Assembly (NCBI GenBank): GCA_015066105.1 | Contig: SVOY01000006.1 | Span: forward strand, 57,723-121,722 | Direction of reading: 5' to 3' | DNA length: 64,000 nucleotides | Source: Oscillospiraceae bacterium | GTDB taxonomy: Bacteria > Bacillota > Clostridia > Oscillospirales > Acutalibacteraceae | Part shown: positions 25,524-34,878 of the stretch, piece after piece | Layout: the number at the start of each line of letters is the position of its first letter | Position numbering within the stretch: position 1 is the first letter of the stretch | Made by a program: the position numbers and the translations under genes | The notes under the pieces: generated by a model | The model's input: the letters and a program-made list of their open reading frames with translations, nothing else | Told to the model about the DNA's origin: nothing | The model's database searches: none

Positions 25524-27008
25524 TTATTTTAAATGAAAGAGCTTTGTCTTTTCAAATTCGGGCTCGCAGGTGAGCTGCAGACCTAATTTGTTGAACATAA
25601 TTGAGTCAACGCTTGAGGGGATTACCGAAATGTGCGCCTGACATCCGCGAAGCTCGGGCAGGCAGGCGAGTGCCTTTGCCGCGTCCTCATCCGTTGCCGC
25701 ACTTACGGAAAGTGCCACAAGGACCTCGTCAACGTGAAGACGGGGATTTTTACTGCCGAGATAGTTAACCTTAAGCCCCTGCACCGGCTCAATAAGATGC
25801 TCGGGAAGAAGCAGAAGCTTATCGTCAAGGCCTGCAAGATGCTTGAGTGCGTTGAGCACAGCCGCAGAGGCGGCACCCAAAAGCTCCTTTGTTTTACCTA
25901 TTACAACCGTGCCGTCTGAAAGCTCTATTGCGGCGGCAGGCTTTGAGGTTTCCTCTGCAATGCGGTTTGCTCTTTTGGCAACAAGTCTGTCCTCGGTGCT
26001 GATGCCCGCCTTGTTCATAAGCAGAAGAATTTTATCCTTTTCCTTGCTCTGTCCGAGACCGGAGCGGGCATCGCAAAGGCAGCCGTAGTATCTGCGCAGG
26101 ATTTCCTGCTTGGCCGCATCGCAAACAACGGTATCGTCAACTATGCAGTTGCCCACCATATTTACACCCATATCTGTGGGTGACTTGTAGTGTGAGAAGC
26201 CGTAGATTTTGGTGAATATGGCCTGAAGCACGGGAAAGATTTCAACATCGCGGTTGTAGTTGACTGTTGCCTTGCCGTAGGCCTCAAGGTGGAAGGGGTC
26301 AATCATATTCATATCGTTAAGGTCGGCTGTTGCCGCCTCATAAGCAAGATTGACGGGGTGGCTGAGGGGGAGATTCCAGATAGGAAAGGTTTCGAATTTG
26401 GCGTAGCCTGCTTCAACGCCTCTTAAATGCTCGTGATAAAGCTGTGACAGGCAGACTGCCATTTTTCCGCTGCCGGGGCCGGGGGCGGTAACAACAACAA
26501 TTTTACGCTCGGTTTCAACGTATTCGTTTTTGCCGTAGCCGTTTTCGGAAACGATAAGAGGCACATCTGAGGGGTAGCCGGGGATAAGATAGTGAGTGAA
26601 GACCTTTATGCCCAGATTTTTGAGAGTGTCCTTGAATATATCGGCGGCTCTTTGTCCGTCATACTGAGTGACAACAACACTGCCCACGAAAAGGCCGACG
26701 CTTCTGAAAAGGTCTATAAGGCGAAGCACCTCTTTATCGTAGGAGATGTTAAGGTCGCGGCGGAGCTTTTTCTGCTCAATAGCCTTTGCACTTACGGCAA
26801 TTACAATTTCCGCCTCGTTTTTTAATTCAAGCAGCATTTTGAGCTTACTGTCGGGCTTGAAGCCGGGGAGTACCCTTGCGGCGTGGTTGTCATCAAAGAG
26901 CTTGCCGCCGAATTCAAGATAAAGCTTGCCGCCGAACTGAGAAAGCCTTTTTCTGATATGCTCAGACTGTGTTCTTATATACTTGTCGTTGTCAAAACCA
27001 ATTTTCAT
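25524..27008 (-). CDS. DUF1846 family protein
   Basis: The 494-residue cytoplasmic protein matches the DUF1846 family across its length: MKIGFDNDKYIRTQSEHIRKR at the start, GGKLYLEFGGKLFDD, the loop VVTAPGPGSGKMAVCLSQLYHE near residue 190 (a P-loop-like G-x-G-S-G-K), and FPIWNLPLSHPVNLAYEAATADL. The family is widespread in Firmicutes and has no established role that I can name. The start at 27008 follows GAGGT; upstream residues of the open frame are not conserved-looking. Confidence 0.85.
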   Translation of the reverse strand: MKIGFDNDKYIRTQSEHIRKRLSQFGGKLYLEFGGKLFDDNHAARVLPGFKPDSKLKMLLELKNEAEIVIAVSAKAIEQKKLRRDLNISYDKEVLRLIDLFRSVGLFVGSVVVTQYDGQRAADIFKDTLKNLGIKVFTHYLIPGYPSDVPLIVSENGYGKNEYVETERKIVVVTAPGPGSGKMAVCLSQLYHEHLRGVEAGYAKFETFPIWNLPLSHPVNLAYEAATADLNDMNMIDPFHLEAYGKATVNYNRDVEIFPVLQAIFTKIYGFSHYKSPTDMGVNMVGNCIVDDTVVCDAAKQEILRRYYGCLCDARSGLGQSKEKDKILLLMNKAGISTEDRLVAKRANRIAEETSKPAAAIELSDGTVVIGKTKELLGAASAAVLNALKHLAGLDDKLLLLPEHLIEPVQGLKVNYLGSKNPRLHVDEVLVALSVSAATDEDAAKALACLPELRGCQAHISVIPSSVDSIMFNKLGLQLTCEPEFEKTKLFHLK

Positions 27009-27214
27009 TTTTTTAACCTCGTCTATCCTTGCTGAAAAACTATACAAGTAAATATACCACAAAAAAGAATTTTTTTCAACCGAAATTATATCTTTGTGTT
27101 AGAAAATACTGTATAATAATTGTGCAATATTATTAAAAGCGGGTTAGCCGTGAGAACCGATAAGAGAAAAGAGCCTTACGGCAGTGACCGTGGGGAGCGG
27201 AAAGGACATTGAAT

Positions 27215-27697
27215 ATGAAGAACAGCTGCGAAAGACTTTATAAAAAGGCGAAAAGGATAATTGGGGATAAGACTCCGCTTAAAAAGGACTGCGGACTTTT
27301 GTGCGGCAAGGCCTGCTGTAAGGGTGACGGTGAAACGGGTATGCTCCTTTTCCCCTTTGAGCAGACGGCTTTGCCGGTGATTGAAAAGGACGGAGTGCGC
27401 CTTTGCGTGTGCAACGGCAGCTGCAGCAGAGAGGAAAGACCGCTTTCGTGTATGATTTTTCCCTTCTTTCCTTATATTACTCCCGAGGGGAGAATAAAGG
27501 TTATCCCCGATATAAGAGGCAGTGAGGTGTGTCCCGTTGTGCGCAATTTTACCGAGGTGAGGCTTGACCGCCGTTTTCTTCGAAGGGTAAAAGAGGTGGG
27601 CAGACTTTTAAAAGAGGATGCACGGTGCCGTGCCTTTCTTGAGGAGATAAGCAGGGAGACGGATGTGTATATTGAGCTTAGCGGAAAGATGCAATAA
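27215..27697 (+). CDS. Cysteine-rich YkgJ-like putative metal-binding protein
   Basis: The 160-residue product has an N-terminal cluster CGLLCGKACCKGD near residue 25, then CVCNGSCSREERPLSCMIFPFFP near residue 70 and a further Cys at EVCPV. This spacing resembles the zinc/iron-chelating CxxxCxxC family (YkgJ-like), whose members often accompany protein modification or metal handling; the assignment is tentative. ATG 27215 is preferred, 9 nt after AAAGG; a TTG two codons earlier is the alternative. Confidence 0.65.
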   Translation: MKNSCERLYKKAKRIIGDKTPLKKDCGLLCGKACCKGDGETGMLLFPFEQTALPVIEKDGVRLCVCNGSCSREERPLSCMIFPFFPYITPEGRIKVIPDIRGSEVCPVVRNFTEVRLDRRFLRRVKEVGRLLKEDARCRAFLEEISRETDVYIELSGKMQ

Positions 27698-27854
27698 ACG
27701 GTCGGTTTTGTAATTGCAAAGGAGTTATTTTTCTATTTTGAAATAAAGGAGCGTTGCAACATATTGTTGCGGCGACTTTTAGGATAAAACTGTTTATTTT
27801 TAAGCTTTGTAATGATAAAATTAAAGCACACCAACAGAAAGGACGGTGAAGCTT

Positions 27855-29375
27855 ATGAGTAAAATTTCAAAAAATATCAAAAAGCAAAGAACGCTTAATA
27901 AAATGACCCAGGAGGAGCTTGCGGCGAAAATTCACGTTACAAGGCAGACTGTGTCTTCCTGGGAAACGGACCGCACTCAGCCCGACCTCGGTATTCTTCA
28001 GACCCTTGCAGAGGTGTTTGGTATTGAGGTTGAGGAGCTGATTTACGGCAAGAGGAAAAACACCGCCGAGGAAAAGGAAAAGCAGCTTTTCGGCAACACC
28101 CTCGTTACGGTGCTTTCAATACTCGGCTGTCTTCTTATCGGTGTGGGCGTGGTGCTCATTATGTCAAAATTCTGGCAGGATTTTCCCACGGCACTCAAGC
28201 TGTTTACCTGCTGTATACCTGCATTCCTCGGTCAGGGCGCAGGAATATATACTTACTTAAAGAAAAAAGAAAGCCTACCCTGGTGCGAGGGCGCGTCGGT
28301 GCTGTGGCTTGTGGGTGTTGTAACCACCGTGAGCGTGCTTCTCGGTACGCTTAACCTTAACCATTACATAGTCAGCGACAGCTGGATGTATCTGTTTTTT
28401 GCCGTGAATGCCTTTGCGCTTATGGCTTTGTTCAGGAGCCTTGCACCTCTTGCGGCCTGCTACGGCTTCGGTATCACCTGGTTCACCGTGCTTATAAATG
28501 AAACGGAGCACCTGGGCTATATAAACGAAAGCGACAGCGCACAGGATATTATTAAATTTATGCTCATTTCTCTTGTGCTTGCGGCAATGGTGGCCGTTGC
28601 CTTTTATCTTTCGTCAAGGCTTTATAAAAAGGAAAGCAACATTATCCGCTACACCTTTGCTTCGTGGATAAATTTTATCGGCCTTGCGGCGGTATTTTAC
28701 TGCATAGTGATGAGCTTTACCGATGTTGTGCCCTTTGCCTCGATGCTTATTTTTGCTTCGGTTATTTTCTTTCTTGTCGGTCAGAAGCATACGGATTACG
28801 TTTCGCCCTACCGTGTGCTCGGTCTGCCCGCATCTGCGGCGGCACTTTGCTTTCTTGCGATTATATTCGAATTCGGTGACACCTCGGGCAGAGTAGCCGA
28901 TGCGCTTGTGCTTGTTCTGTGCCTTTCACCCCTTGCTTTAATCCTTTGGGAAAAGACAAGGCCTCAGAGCGTATACCTTCGCCTTTATACAGCCTTGCTT
29001 ACCCTTGCACTGCTTAGCTACAACATAATCAATGTTTTTGACGACATCAGGTATGGCGATGAAAAATATGAGATGTTCAGGCTTGTTGAAAATGGCTTTT
29101 CAACGGTCAGCTTTTTCCTTTCGCTTGCGGCACTTGTTATGCTCATTGTTTACGGCGCAAAGGAAAGAAGGCTGTTACACCTTAATATGGGCTTTGTGCT
29201 TTCCTGCGTGGTTGTTATTGCAAGGCTTTATCAGCTTGACCTTGGCCTTGTTGCAACGGGCATACTGCTTATTGTGTGCGGTGCGGCACTGCTTTTTGTC
29301 AACCTTAAAATATCCCGTCTTCGTGAAAGTGAAAGGCTTGCTTCTCTTGATGCCGGAGAGGAGGAGCTGCAATGA
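27855..29375 (+). CDS. XRE-family regulator fused to a large DUF2157-like membrane domain
   Basis: Residues 1-65 form a helix-turn-helix (NKMTQEELAAKIHVTRQTVSSWETD, then QPDLGILQTLAEVFGI). The remaining ~430 residues hold about 13 membrane helices in the style of DUF2157 proteins, with GCLLIGVGVVLIMSKFW as the first. The family usually pairs with a GDYXXLXY-type protein, and the next gene fits that role. The start is set at ATG 27855, 11 nt after AAAGGA; the GTG at 27846 is too close to that site. The stop overlaps the next start by 4 nt (ATGA), showing translational coupling. Confidence 0.8.
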   Translation: MSKISKNIKKQRTLNKMTQEELAAKIHVTRQTVSSWETDRTQPDLGILQTLAEVFGIEVEELIYGKRKNTAEEKEKQLFGNTLVTVLSILGCLLIGVGVVLIMSKFWQDFPTALKLFTCCIPAFLGQGAGIYTYLKKKESLPWCEGASVLWLVGVVTTVSVLLGTLNLNHYIVSDSWMYLFFAVNAFALMALFRSLAPLAACYGFGITWFTVLINETEHLGYINESDSAQDIIKFMLISLVLAAMVAVAFYLSSRLYKKESNIIRYTFASWINFIGLAAVFYCIVMSFTDVVPFASMLIFASVIFFLVGQKHTDYVSPYRVLGLPASAAALCFLAIIFEFGDTSGRVADALVLVLCLSPLALILWEKTRPQSVYLRLYTALLTLALLSYNIINVFDDIRYGDEKYEMFRLVENGFSTVSFFLSLAALVMLIVYGAKERRLLHLNMGFVLSCVVVIARLYQLDLGLVATGILLIVCGAALLFVNLKISRLRESERLASLDAGEEELQ

Positions 29376-30007
29376 AAAACAAAAGGATGCTCGCAGCTTT
29401 GCTTGCGATTTCACTGCTTCAGCTGATTTTTCCCTTGGTGCTTATAGCCTATGAGGGCGGCTTTTATTCCGATGTGCTTGAAAAGGGTGAAAGCTATACC
29501 CTTTACTATACCCACATCAACAGCATGAACAAGGGTGTAATGTATACTAATATCGGCAATCGCTATACCGTGGGCTACCGTTGGTGGGGCGAGGATGAGG
29601 ACATAAGAGACAGCGACACCACGGATTATTATTACAAGCTCTGCATTGAAAATGCCGAGGACGGCAAGGTTGATTTTTACGAAACCGATAAAAGAGAGCT
29701 TACGGATTATAACTGGTTTTACAGATACAATGCCTTTGAGGTTAACTTTGACGATTATGAGTTTGTCAGAGATGACTTCGGTATGAGAGAGCTTGTGGAG
29801 ACCTCAATTCTTATCACTGAGGATGAGACAAACGATGTTACCACCTTTGAAAAATTTATGACAACGCAGGACGGCTATTACAACACGCTGTGGCACATTC
29901 CCTTTGAGGGTAAGGTGACGCTTAAGGTGTATAAGGGAATTGCCGTTGTAGGTGAATTTTACATAGGCGAAGAATTGGTTATGAAGCACAAGGCTTTGTC
30001 AGACTGA
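29372..30007 (+). CDS. GDYXXLXY-like membrane-anchored protein (paralogue 1)
   Basis: The 211-residue product has one N-terminal membrane helix (MLAALLAISLLQLIFPLVLI) and an outside domain that begins LEKGESYTLYYTHIN and ends VTLKVYKGIAVVGEFYIGEE. The position and pattern match the partners of DUF2157 proteins, although the GDYXXLXY motif itself is not exact. It overlaps the upstream regulator/membrane gene by 4 nt. The next gene but for a terminator encodes a paralogue: compare YNAFEVNFDDYEF with YSSFAIDYENYTF there. Confidence 0.6.
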   Translation: MKNKRMLAALLAISLLQLIFPLVLIAYEGGFYSDVLEKGESYTLYYTHINSMNKGVMYTNIGNRYTVGYRWWGEDEDIRDSDTTDYYYKLCIENAEDGKVDFYETDKRELTDYNWFYRYNAFEVNFDDYEFVRDDFGMRELVETSILITEDETNDVTTFEKFMTTQDGYYNTLWHIPFEGKVTLKVYKGIAVVGEFYIGEELVMKHKALSD

Positions 30008-30059
30008 TAAAAATTACAAATTGTTAATAACTCTTTATTTTTTCGCAAAGCAATGCTAT

Positions 30060-30100
30060 AATACCTTCCGCACATAATGTGTGGAAGGTATTGCTTTTTT
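30060..30100 (+). terminator. Terminator or attenuator between the two paralogues
   Basis: A stem of about 13 bp (outer arms AATACCTTCC and GGAAGGTATT, with one inner G-U pair) is followed by GCTTTTTT. The ribosome site of the next gene starts only 5 nt later, so it may tune expression of the downstream pair rather than end the operon. Confidence 0.75.
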
Positions 30101-30115
30101 CACGGAGGTGAAGAA

Positions 30116-30694
30116 ATGAGCATAGAAAACAAAAAAAGGCTGCTCACGGTGCTCAGAGCCGTTTTTTCGGTGCTGCTTTGCTGTACTGTTTTTCTTGTGC
30201 TGTATATTTTTTCTCCACTGCACCCTAAAAACATAAGCGACAGAACCGTGGCGGAAAAGGGCACCGAATATACCGTAAGGCTCAGCGGAATATCCGAATA
30301 CGACGAAAGAGGCTTCAGGCCCGTGGCCGAAGGCTTTTATCTCACCTCGGAAAAGCTGTTTGTGTATACGGATGAGCAGGGTTTTGCCCGTGTCAGCGAG
30401 GAGCAGGTTAGCGAATGCTACGCTTTGGGAAAATACAGCTCCTTTGCTATAGATTATGAAAATTATACCTTCTGCGGCGAAAAATTCAAAAGCCGTGAGG
30501 AGCTTGAGGCTTTTTTCAATGAGCCGGACCGCATATATAATTTTGATATAAACAAGCTCAATGAGTACATTCAGGACATTATAGCTTACGAAAAGCATTT
30601 TAACGGAACCGCAACGGTGAAGCTTTACAAGGGCCGCTGTGTGATTACCGCCTTTTATATCGGCGGAGAAAGGGTTCTGGAGCTTAACAAATAA
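30116..30694 (+). CDS. Membrane-anchored protein, paralogue 2 of the GDYXXLXY-like protein
   Basis: The 192-residue product has an N-terminal membrane helix (FSVLLCCTVFLVLYIF) and an extracellular domain with AEKGTEYTVRL, YENYTFCGEKF and a C-terminal ATVKLYKGRCVITAFYIGGE that match, in order, the product at 29372. ATG 30116 has CGGAGG 8 nt upstream. Sequence divergence between the pair is large, so the duplication is old. Function unknown. Confidence 0.6.
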   Translation: MSIENKKRLLTVLRAVFSVLLCCTVFLVLYIFSPLHPKNISDRTVAEKGTEYTVRLSGISEYDERGFRPVAEGFYLTSEKLFVYTDEQGFARVSEEQVSECYALGKYSSFAIDYENYTFCGEKFKSREELEAFFNEPDRIYNFDINKLNEYIQDIIAYEKHFNGTATVKLYKGRCVITAFYIGGERVLELNK

Positions 30695-30709
30695 TCAAGA
30701 GGTATTACT

Positions 30710-31903
30710 ATGGAAACACAACAGACAGCAGGTATCGGCGAATGGGATATACTTGCACAGCTTATTCTCGGTGTGATAAGTGCCCTTCTCGGATATCTTA
30801 TTATGCAGAAGATAAGAAAGGCGAAAAATAAAAACGAGCTTACGCTCAACGTTATTTCGGGTATGTGCTTTGCAGGCACGGTAGCAATACTTGTGGAGTT
30901 GGGTGAGTTCTTTATTGATTTTTACAGGGGCACAAATCTGCTGCACGCAGACCTTGTTACAAACGACCATTGGTTTTACCGCGTTTTCGGTCTTGCTATG
31001 TCCCTTGACGGTCAGAGATATCTGCTTGATACCGACGAGGATATGCTTATGACCCTGCTGGGCGGTATTTTGACAACGGCCGTAATGTACATAACCGTGA
31101 GATTGAGAAGCAAGACTCTGTTTGCCAAAACAAAAAAGGAAAAAGCAGGTGTAAGCTTCGGTACGTGGGTGCATAATAAATTTGAAGCGGAAAAAGCAAA
31201 GCTTTCAAGGGATTGCAACACGGCGGATATCCTTTTCTGGTGGTGTACGAGGGCGTGTATGCTTTATGCCTTTATAGTAATGGAAAACCGTGCAGAGGCT
31301 ATTCTGCTTTGTGCAAACCTAATTGCAACCTTTGCAATTACCCTTGTTCACATTGTTTTCCCTGAGGGCACCTTCTTTTCAAGAGTGAGCTACCGCGCAC
31401 AGAGCCTTATTACGGTAATCGTTTTCCTTGGCTCCTACTGCGGCAACTATGTGTTGATTTACAACATTGTGCCCAGGTTCGATTTGTTCCTTCACCTTAT
31501 TTCGGGCGTGCTTTGTGCGTTGGGCGGCTACTATATTGCCCTTACCCTTGTTAAGCCCGACAGCAGAAAAAACATAGTTATAATAACGGCCTTTGCGGCT
31601 TTGTTCTCATTCTTTATTATGCCCGCCTGGGAAATCAGCGAGTTTATCGGCGATTTTATATGGGGCACAACAAATCAGGGCTTTTACTGGGGTCCCTCTG
31701 ATGGAAGCTTTTTGTTTAAGGTTTTCGGCCGCGGTGCATACAACACTGCGCTTTATCCACTGTACGATACCTTCTATGACGTAATGCTTGCAATGGTTAC
31801 AACCGTGCCTACGGTTGCTGCAACTTTTGTCAGCATGAGCTCGGCTTTGAAAAAAACAAAGCATATAACATCCGCGGAGGAAAAAGAGGCTGTTGTGTGT
31901 TGA
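30710..31903 (+). CDS. Polytopic membrane protein with internal duplication (DUF2238-like)
   Basis: The 397-residue product has about ten membrane helices. Two similar blocks stand out: ELGEFFIDFYRGT with DTDEDMLMTLLGGI (residues ~64-122), and WEISEFIGDFIWGT with YDTFYDVMLAMV (~307-363). Both follow E-x-x-E-F-x-x-D-F-x-x-G-T then D-T-x-x-D, so each half keeps the acidic residues, which may line a site in the membrane. The pattern recalls YjdF/DUF2238 proteins. It follows the paralogue pair by 15 nt and ends inside the -35 of the Mn2+ riboswitch promoter. Confidence 0.6.
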   Translation: METQQTAGIGEWDILAQLILGVISALLGYLIMQKIRKAKNKNELTLNVISGMCFAGTVAILVELGEFFIDFYRGTNLLHADLVTNDHWFYRVFGLAMSLDGQRYLLDTDEDMLMTLLGGILTTAVMYITVRLRSKTLFAKTKKEKAGVSFGTWVHNKFEAEKAKLSRDCNTADILFWWCTRACMLYAFIVMENRAEAILLCANLIATFAITLVHIVFPEGTFFSRVSYRAQSLITVIVFLGSYCGNYVLIYNIVPRFDLFLHLISGVLCALGGYYIALTLVKPDSRKNIVIITAFAALFSFFIMPAWEISEFIGDFIWGTTNQGFYWGPSDGSFLFKVFGRGAYNTALYPLYDTFYDVMLAMVTTVPTVAATFVSMSSALKKTKHITSAEEKEAVVC

Positions 31904-31928
31904 CAAAAAAACCGCAATGTGTTAAAAT
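31900..31928 (+). promoter_or_regulatory. Promoter of the riboswitch-controlled P-type ATPase
   Basis: TTGACA (31900-31905) overlaps the preceding stop codon; a 17-nt spacer and TAAAAT (31923-31928) follow. Transcription would begin just before the aptamer. Confidence 0.8.
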
Positions 31929-31941
31929 TATAAGGTCATTT

Positions 31942-32058
31942 AAAGGGGAGTAGCTTTCGCTGTAAATCAACATCATGCCTTTCGGCTGGTTTGCAGGCCT
32001 TACTCAGGTAGCAAGACCTTTAACGAAGTTCAAAAGCGCTTCGTTAAAGGTCTTTTTT
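31942..32058 (+). ncRNA. yybP-ykoY (Mn2+-sensing) riboswitch with terminator
   Basis: The 5' part carries the hallmark AAAGGGGAGTAGC (from 31942), followed by TTCGCTGTAAATCAACATCATG and, at the 3' side, a CAGG..GCAAGACC-type segment, matching the consensus order of yybP-ykoY aptamers. The expression platform is a 15-bp hairpin (32014-32028 with 32039-32053) ending in TTTTTT. High Mn2+ is known to favour the ON state in this class. The downstream gene is a P-type ATPase, one of the commonest targets. Confidence 0.88.
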
Positions 32059-32107
32059 GATATATTTAAAAAAATTAGGTAAAATATAAAATGAAAGGAA
32101 GACCCGC

Positions 32108-34783
32108 ATGAAACATTATTTGCACCCCGTTGATGAAGTCTTTACTCACGTAGCTTCATCAGAAAACGGTCTTACCGAACAAGAGGCTCAGGCAAGACTT
32201 GAGAAAAACGGTAAGAACAAGCTCGAGGAAGGCAAAAAGAAGACTATGTTTGCCAGAGTTATCGAGCAGCTTTCCGACCCGATGATTATCATTCTTATCA
32301 TTGCAGCGGTTATTTCAGCTGTTACGGAATGGTTTGAAGCAGGCGGATTTGTATTCCCCACAGACACAGTTATTATTCTCGTTGTTGTTGTTATCAACAC
32401 CGTTCTCGGCGTTTTGCAGGAAAGCAAGGCCGAGGCCGCCATTGAAGCACTGCAGGAAATGTCTGCCGCAACAAGCAAGGTTTACCGCGACGGCAGAATG
32501 GTTTCCGTAAGAAGTGAGGACCTTGTTGTAGGTGACGTTGTTGTGCTTGAAGCAGGTGACGCCGTTCCCGCCGACTGCCGTATCTTCGAATGTGCAAGCA
32601 TGAAGATTGAGGAAGCCGCACTAACCGGTGAATCCGTTCCCGTAGGCAAGCTCATTGAGGTGCTTAACGGCAAGGAGAACAACGAAATCGCCCTCGGCGA
32701 CAGAAAGAATATGGCCTATATGGGCTCAACCGTTGTTTACGGCCGCGGTAAGGCTGTTGTTGTTGCAACGGGTATGGATACCGAAATGGGTAAGATTGCC
32801 GACGCTATTGCTCAGGCAGAGGAGGGACAGACTCCCCTTCAGATTAAGCTTGCTCAGCTTTCAAAAATTCTTACCTGGCTTGTTCTCGGTATCTGCGTAT
32901 TCATTTTCGCATTCCAGGCTGTTATGGCTTATAAAAACACAGGTGCCGTAAGCTTTGAGGTATTTCTTGAAAGCTTTATGGTTGCCGTTTCTCTTGCAGT
33001 TGCCGCAATTCCCGAGGGTCTTGCCGCAGTTGTTACAATCGTTCTTTCAATCGGCGTTACAAATATGTCAAAAAAGAACGCTATCATCCGTAAGCTTACG
33101 GCTGTTGAAACACTTGGCTGCGCTCAGATTATCTGCTCAGACAAGACAGGTACTCTCACTCAGAACAAGATGACCGTTGTTGAAGCCTTCTGCAGTGACA
33201 AGGACTTCTTTGCAACGGGTATGGCCCTTTGCACCGACGCTGAGGTTGACGGAGACAAGGTTAACGGTGAGCCCACCGAGGCCGCTCTCGTTTACTATGC
33301 TCTTTCAAGAGACCTCAACAAAAACGACCTTAAGGTAAAATATCCCAGAGTTGCCGAGCTTCCCTTTGACTCGGGCAGAAAGATGATGTCCACCGTACAT
33401 GAGTATGAGGGCTCATACATTCAGTTCACAAAGGGTGCTCCCGACGTGGTTCTCAGCCGTTGTAAGACAGCAATCATTGACGGCAAGGAAATCCCCATGA
33501 CCGCAGAGGTTATGGAAAGCATTATGGCTCAGAACAAGGCTATGGCAGACAAGGCTCTGCGTGTGCTTGCTCTTTCAATGAAGAAGCTTGATACCGTTCC
33601 TGCCGAAATGACAACGGAGGCTAACGAAAACGACCTTGTATTCGTAGGCCTTTCAGGTATGATTGACCCCGTCCGTCCCGAGGTTAAGGATGCTATCACA
33701 GAGTGCCGCAGTGCAGGCATCACTCCCATTATGATTACGGGCGACCACAAGGATACCGCCGTTGCAATCGCCAAGGAGCTCGGTATTCTTTCCGACGCTT
33801 CAAGCGCCATCACCGGTGCCGACCTTGACAAAATCAGCGAAGAGGAATTTGCCGAAAGAGTTACCGAATTCCGCGTATATGCACGTGTTCAGCCCGAGCA
33901 CAAGACAAGAATCGTAAATGCTTGGCGCGCAAAGGGTATGATTACCGCTATGACCGGCGACGGCGTTAACGATGCTCCCTCAATCAAGAGTGCCGATATC
34001 GGTATCGGTATGGGTATCACCGGCACCGACGTTACAAAGAATGTTGCCGATATGGTGCTTGCAGACGATAACTTTGCAACAATCGTAGGCGCAGTTTCAG
34101 AGGGCAGAAGAATTTACGATAACATCAGAAAGGCTATTCAGTTCCTTCTCGGCTCAAACCTTTCAGAGGTGCTTTCAATCTTCGCCGCAACAATTCTCAA
34201 CTTCACAATTCTCAAGCCCGTTCACCTTCTTTTCATCAACCTTGTAACAGACAGTATTCCCGCTCTTGCTCTCGGCCTTGAAAAGCCTGAAAGAGACATT
34301 ATGCAGCGTAAGCCCAGAAGCAGTAAGGAGGGCGTTTTCGCCGGCGGTATGGGTTTTGACGTGTTCTATCAGGGTATTCTCGTTACAGTGCTTACACTTG
34401 CCGCCTTCTTCATCGGTGAGTTCCTTGAAACGGGTCACTGGCAGTTCACAAACATTGCAAACTGCGAAGAGGGTATGACAATGGCCTTCCTCACAATGAG
34501 CATGTGTGAAATCTTCCACTCCTTCAATATGCGCTCACAGAGAGGCTCCGCCGTTGCAATGAGCCTCGGTCAGAAGTCACACAACGTTGTGCTTTATCTT
34601 GCAATGGTTGTTTCACTTCTTCTTACAACCGCTATTATTGAGGTTCCCTTCCTTGCAGATATGTTCGAGTTCACTCACCTTGACCTTAAGGCATACGCAA
34701 TTTCAATCGGCCTTGCCTTCCTTGTAATTCCCATTGTTGAAATTATCAAGGCAATTCAGAGAGCTCTTGCAAAGAACAGATAA
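32108..34783 (+). CDS. P2A-type cation-transporting ATPase (likely Mn2+/Ca2+ export)
   Basis: The 891-residue pump has the full P-type layout: the cation N-domain, TGESVP actuator loop, PEGL in helix 4, the phosphorylation site DKTGTLTQNK (Asp about 344), KGAPD nucleotide loop, TGDGVNDAPSIK hinge, and the C-terminal helices with SNLSEVL and NLVTDSIPALALG carrying the SERCA-like ligands. It is most like P2A (SERCA/PMR1) calcium-manganese pumps. Because a Mn2+ riboswitch controls it, Mn2+ efflux is the likely role; Ca2+ export is the alternative. Start at 32108 follows GGAAG. Confidence 0.92.
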   Translation: MKHYLHPVDEVFTHVASSENGLTEQEAQARLEKNGKNKLEEGKKKTMFARVIEQLSDPMIIILIIAAVISAVTEWFEAGGFVFPTDTVIILVVVVINTVLGVLQESKAEAAIEALQEMSAATSKVYRDGRMVSVRSEDLVVGDVVVLEAGDAVPADCRIFECASMKIEEAALTGESVPVGKLIEVLNGKENNEIALGDRKNMAYMGSTVVYGRGKAVVVATGMDTEMGKIADAIAQAEEGQTPLQIKLAQLSKILTWLVLGICVFIFAFQAVMAYKNTGAVSFEVFLESFMVAVSLAVAAIPEGLAAVVTIVLSIGVTNMSKKNAIIRKLTAVETLGCAQIICSDKTGTLTQNKMTVVEAFCSDKDFFATGMALCTDAEVDGDKVNGEPTEAALVYYALSRDLNKNDLKVKYPRVAELPFDSGRKMMSTVHEYEGSYIQFTKGAPDVVLSRCKTAIIDGKEIPMTAEVMESIMAQNKAMADKALRVLALSMKKLDTVPAEMTTEANENDLVFVGLSGMIDPVRPEVKDAITECRSAGITPIMITGDHKDTAVAIAKELGILSDASSAITGADLDKISEEEFAERVTEFRVYARVQPEHKTRIVNAWRAKGMITAMTGDGVNDAPSIKSADIGIGMGITGTDVTKNVADMVLADDNFATIVGAVSEGRRIYDNIRKAIQFLLGSNLSEVLSIFAATILNFTILKPVHLLFINLVTDSIPALALGLEKPERDIMQRKPRSSKEGVFAGGMGFDVFYQGILVTVLTLAAFFIGEFLETGHWQFTNIANCEEGMTMAFLTMSMCEIFHSFNMRSQRGSAVAMSLGQKSHNVVLYLAMVVSLLLTTAIIEVPFLADMFEFTHLDLKAYAISIGLAFLVIPIVEIIKAIQRALAKNR

Positions 34784-34828
34784 GAAGGGACTGCCGCATT
34801 AAGCGCAGAACAAAAAGCAAATAACATG

Positions 34829-34878
34829 AAACAGATGTAATTTAAGGTGAAGCATAGCCTTAAGTTACATCTGTTTTA
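34829..34878 (+). terminator. Terminator of the P-type ATPase gene
   Basis: A long interrupted stem (AAACAGATGTAA with TTACATCTGTTT, plus inner TTTAAGG with CCTTAAG) is followed by TTAAG. The rest of the gap 34784-35099 holds a small AAGCTT palindrome and no gene. Confidence 0.7.

Noticed and set aside
27150..27212. 20-codon GTG frame ending at the start of the Cys-rich gene, a possible leader peptide
   Set aside because: No ribosome site before the GTG and no regulatory residue pattern; overlap with the next start is likely chance.
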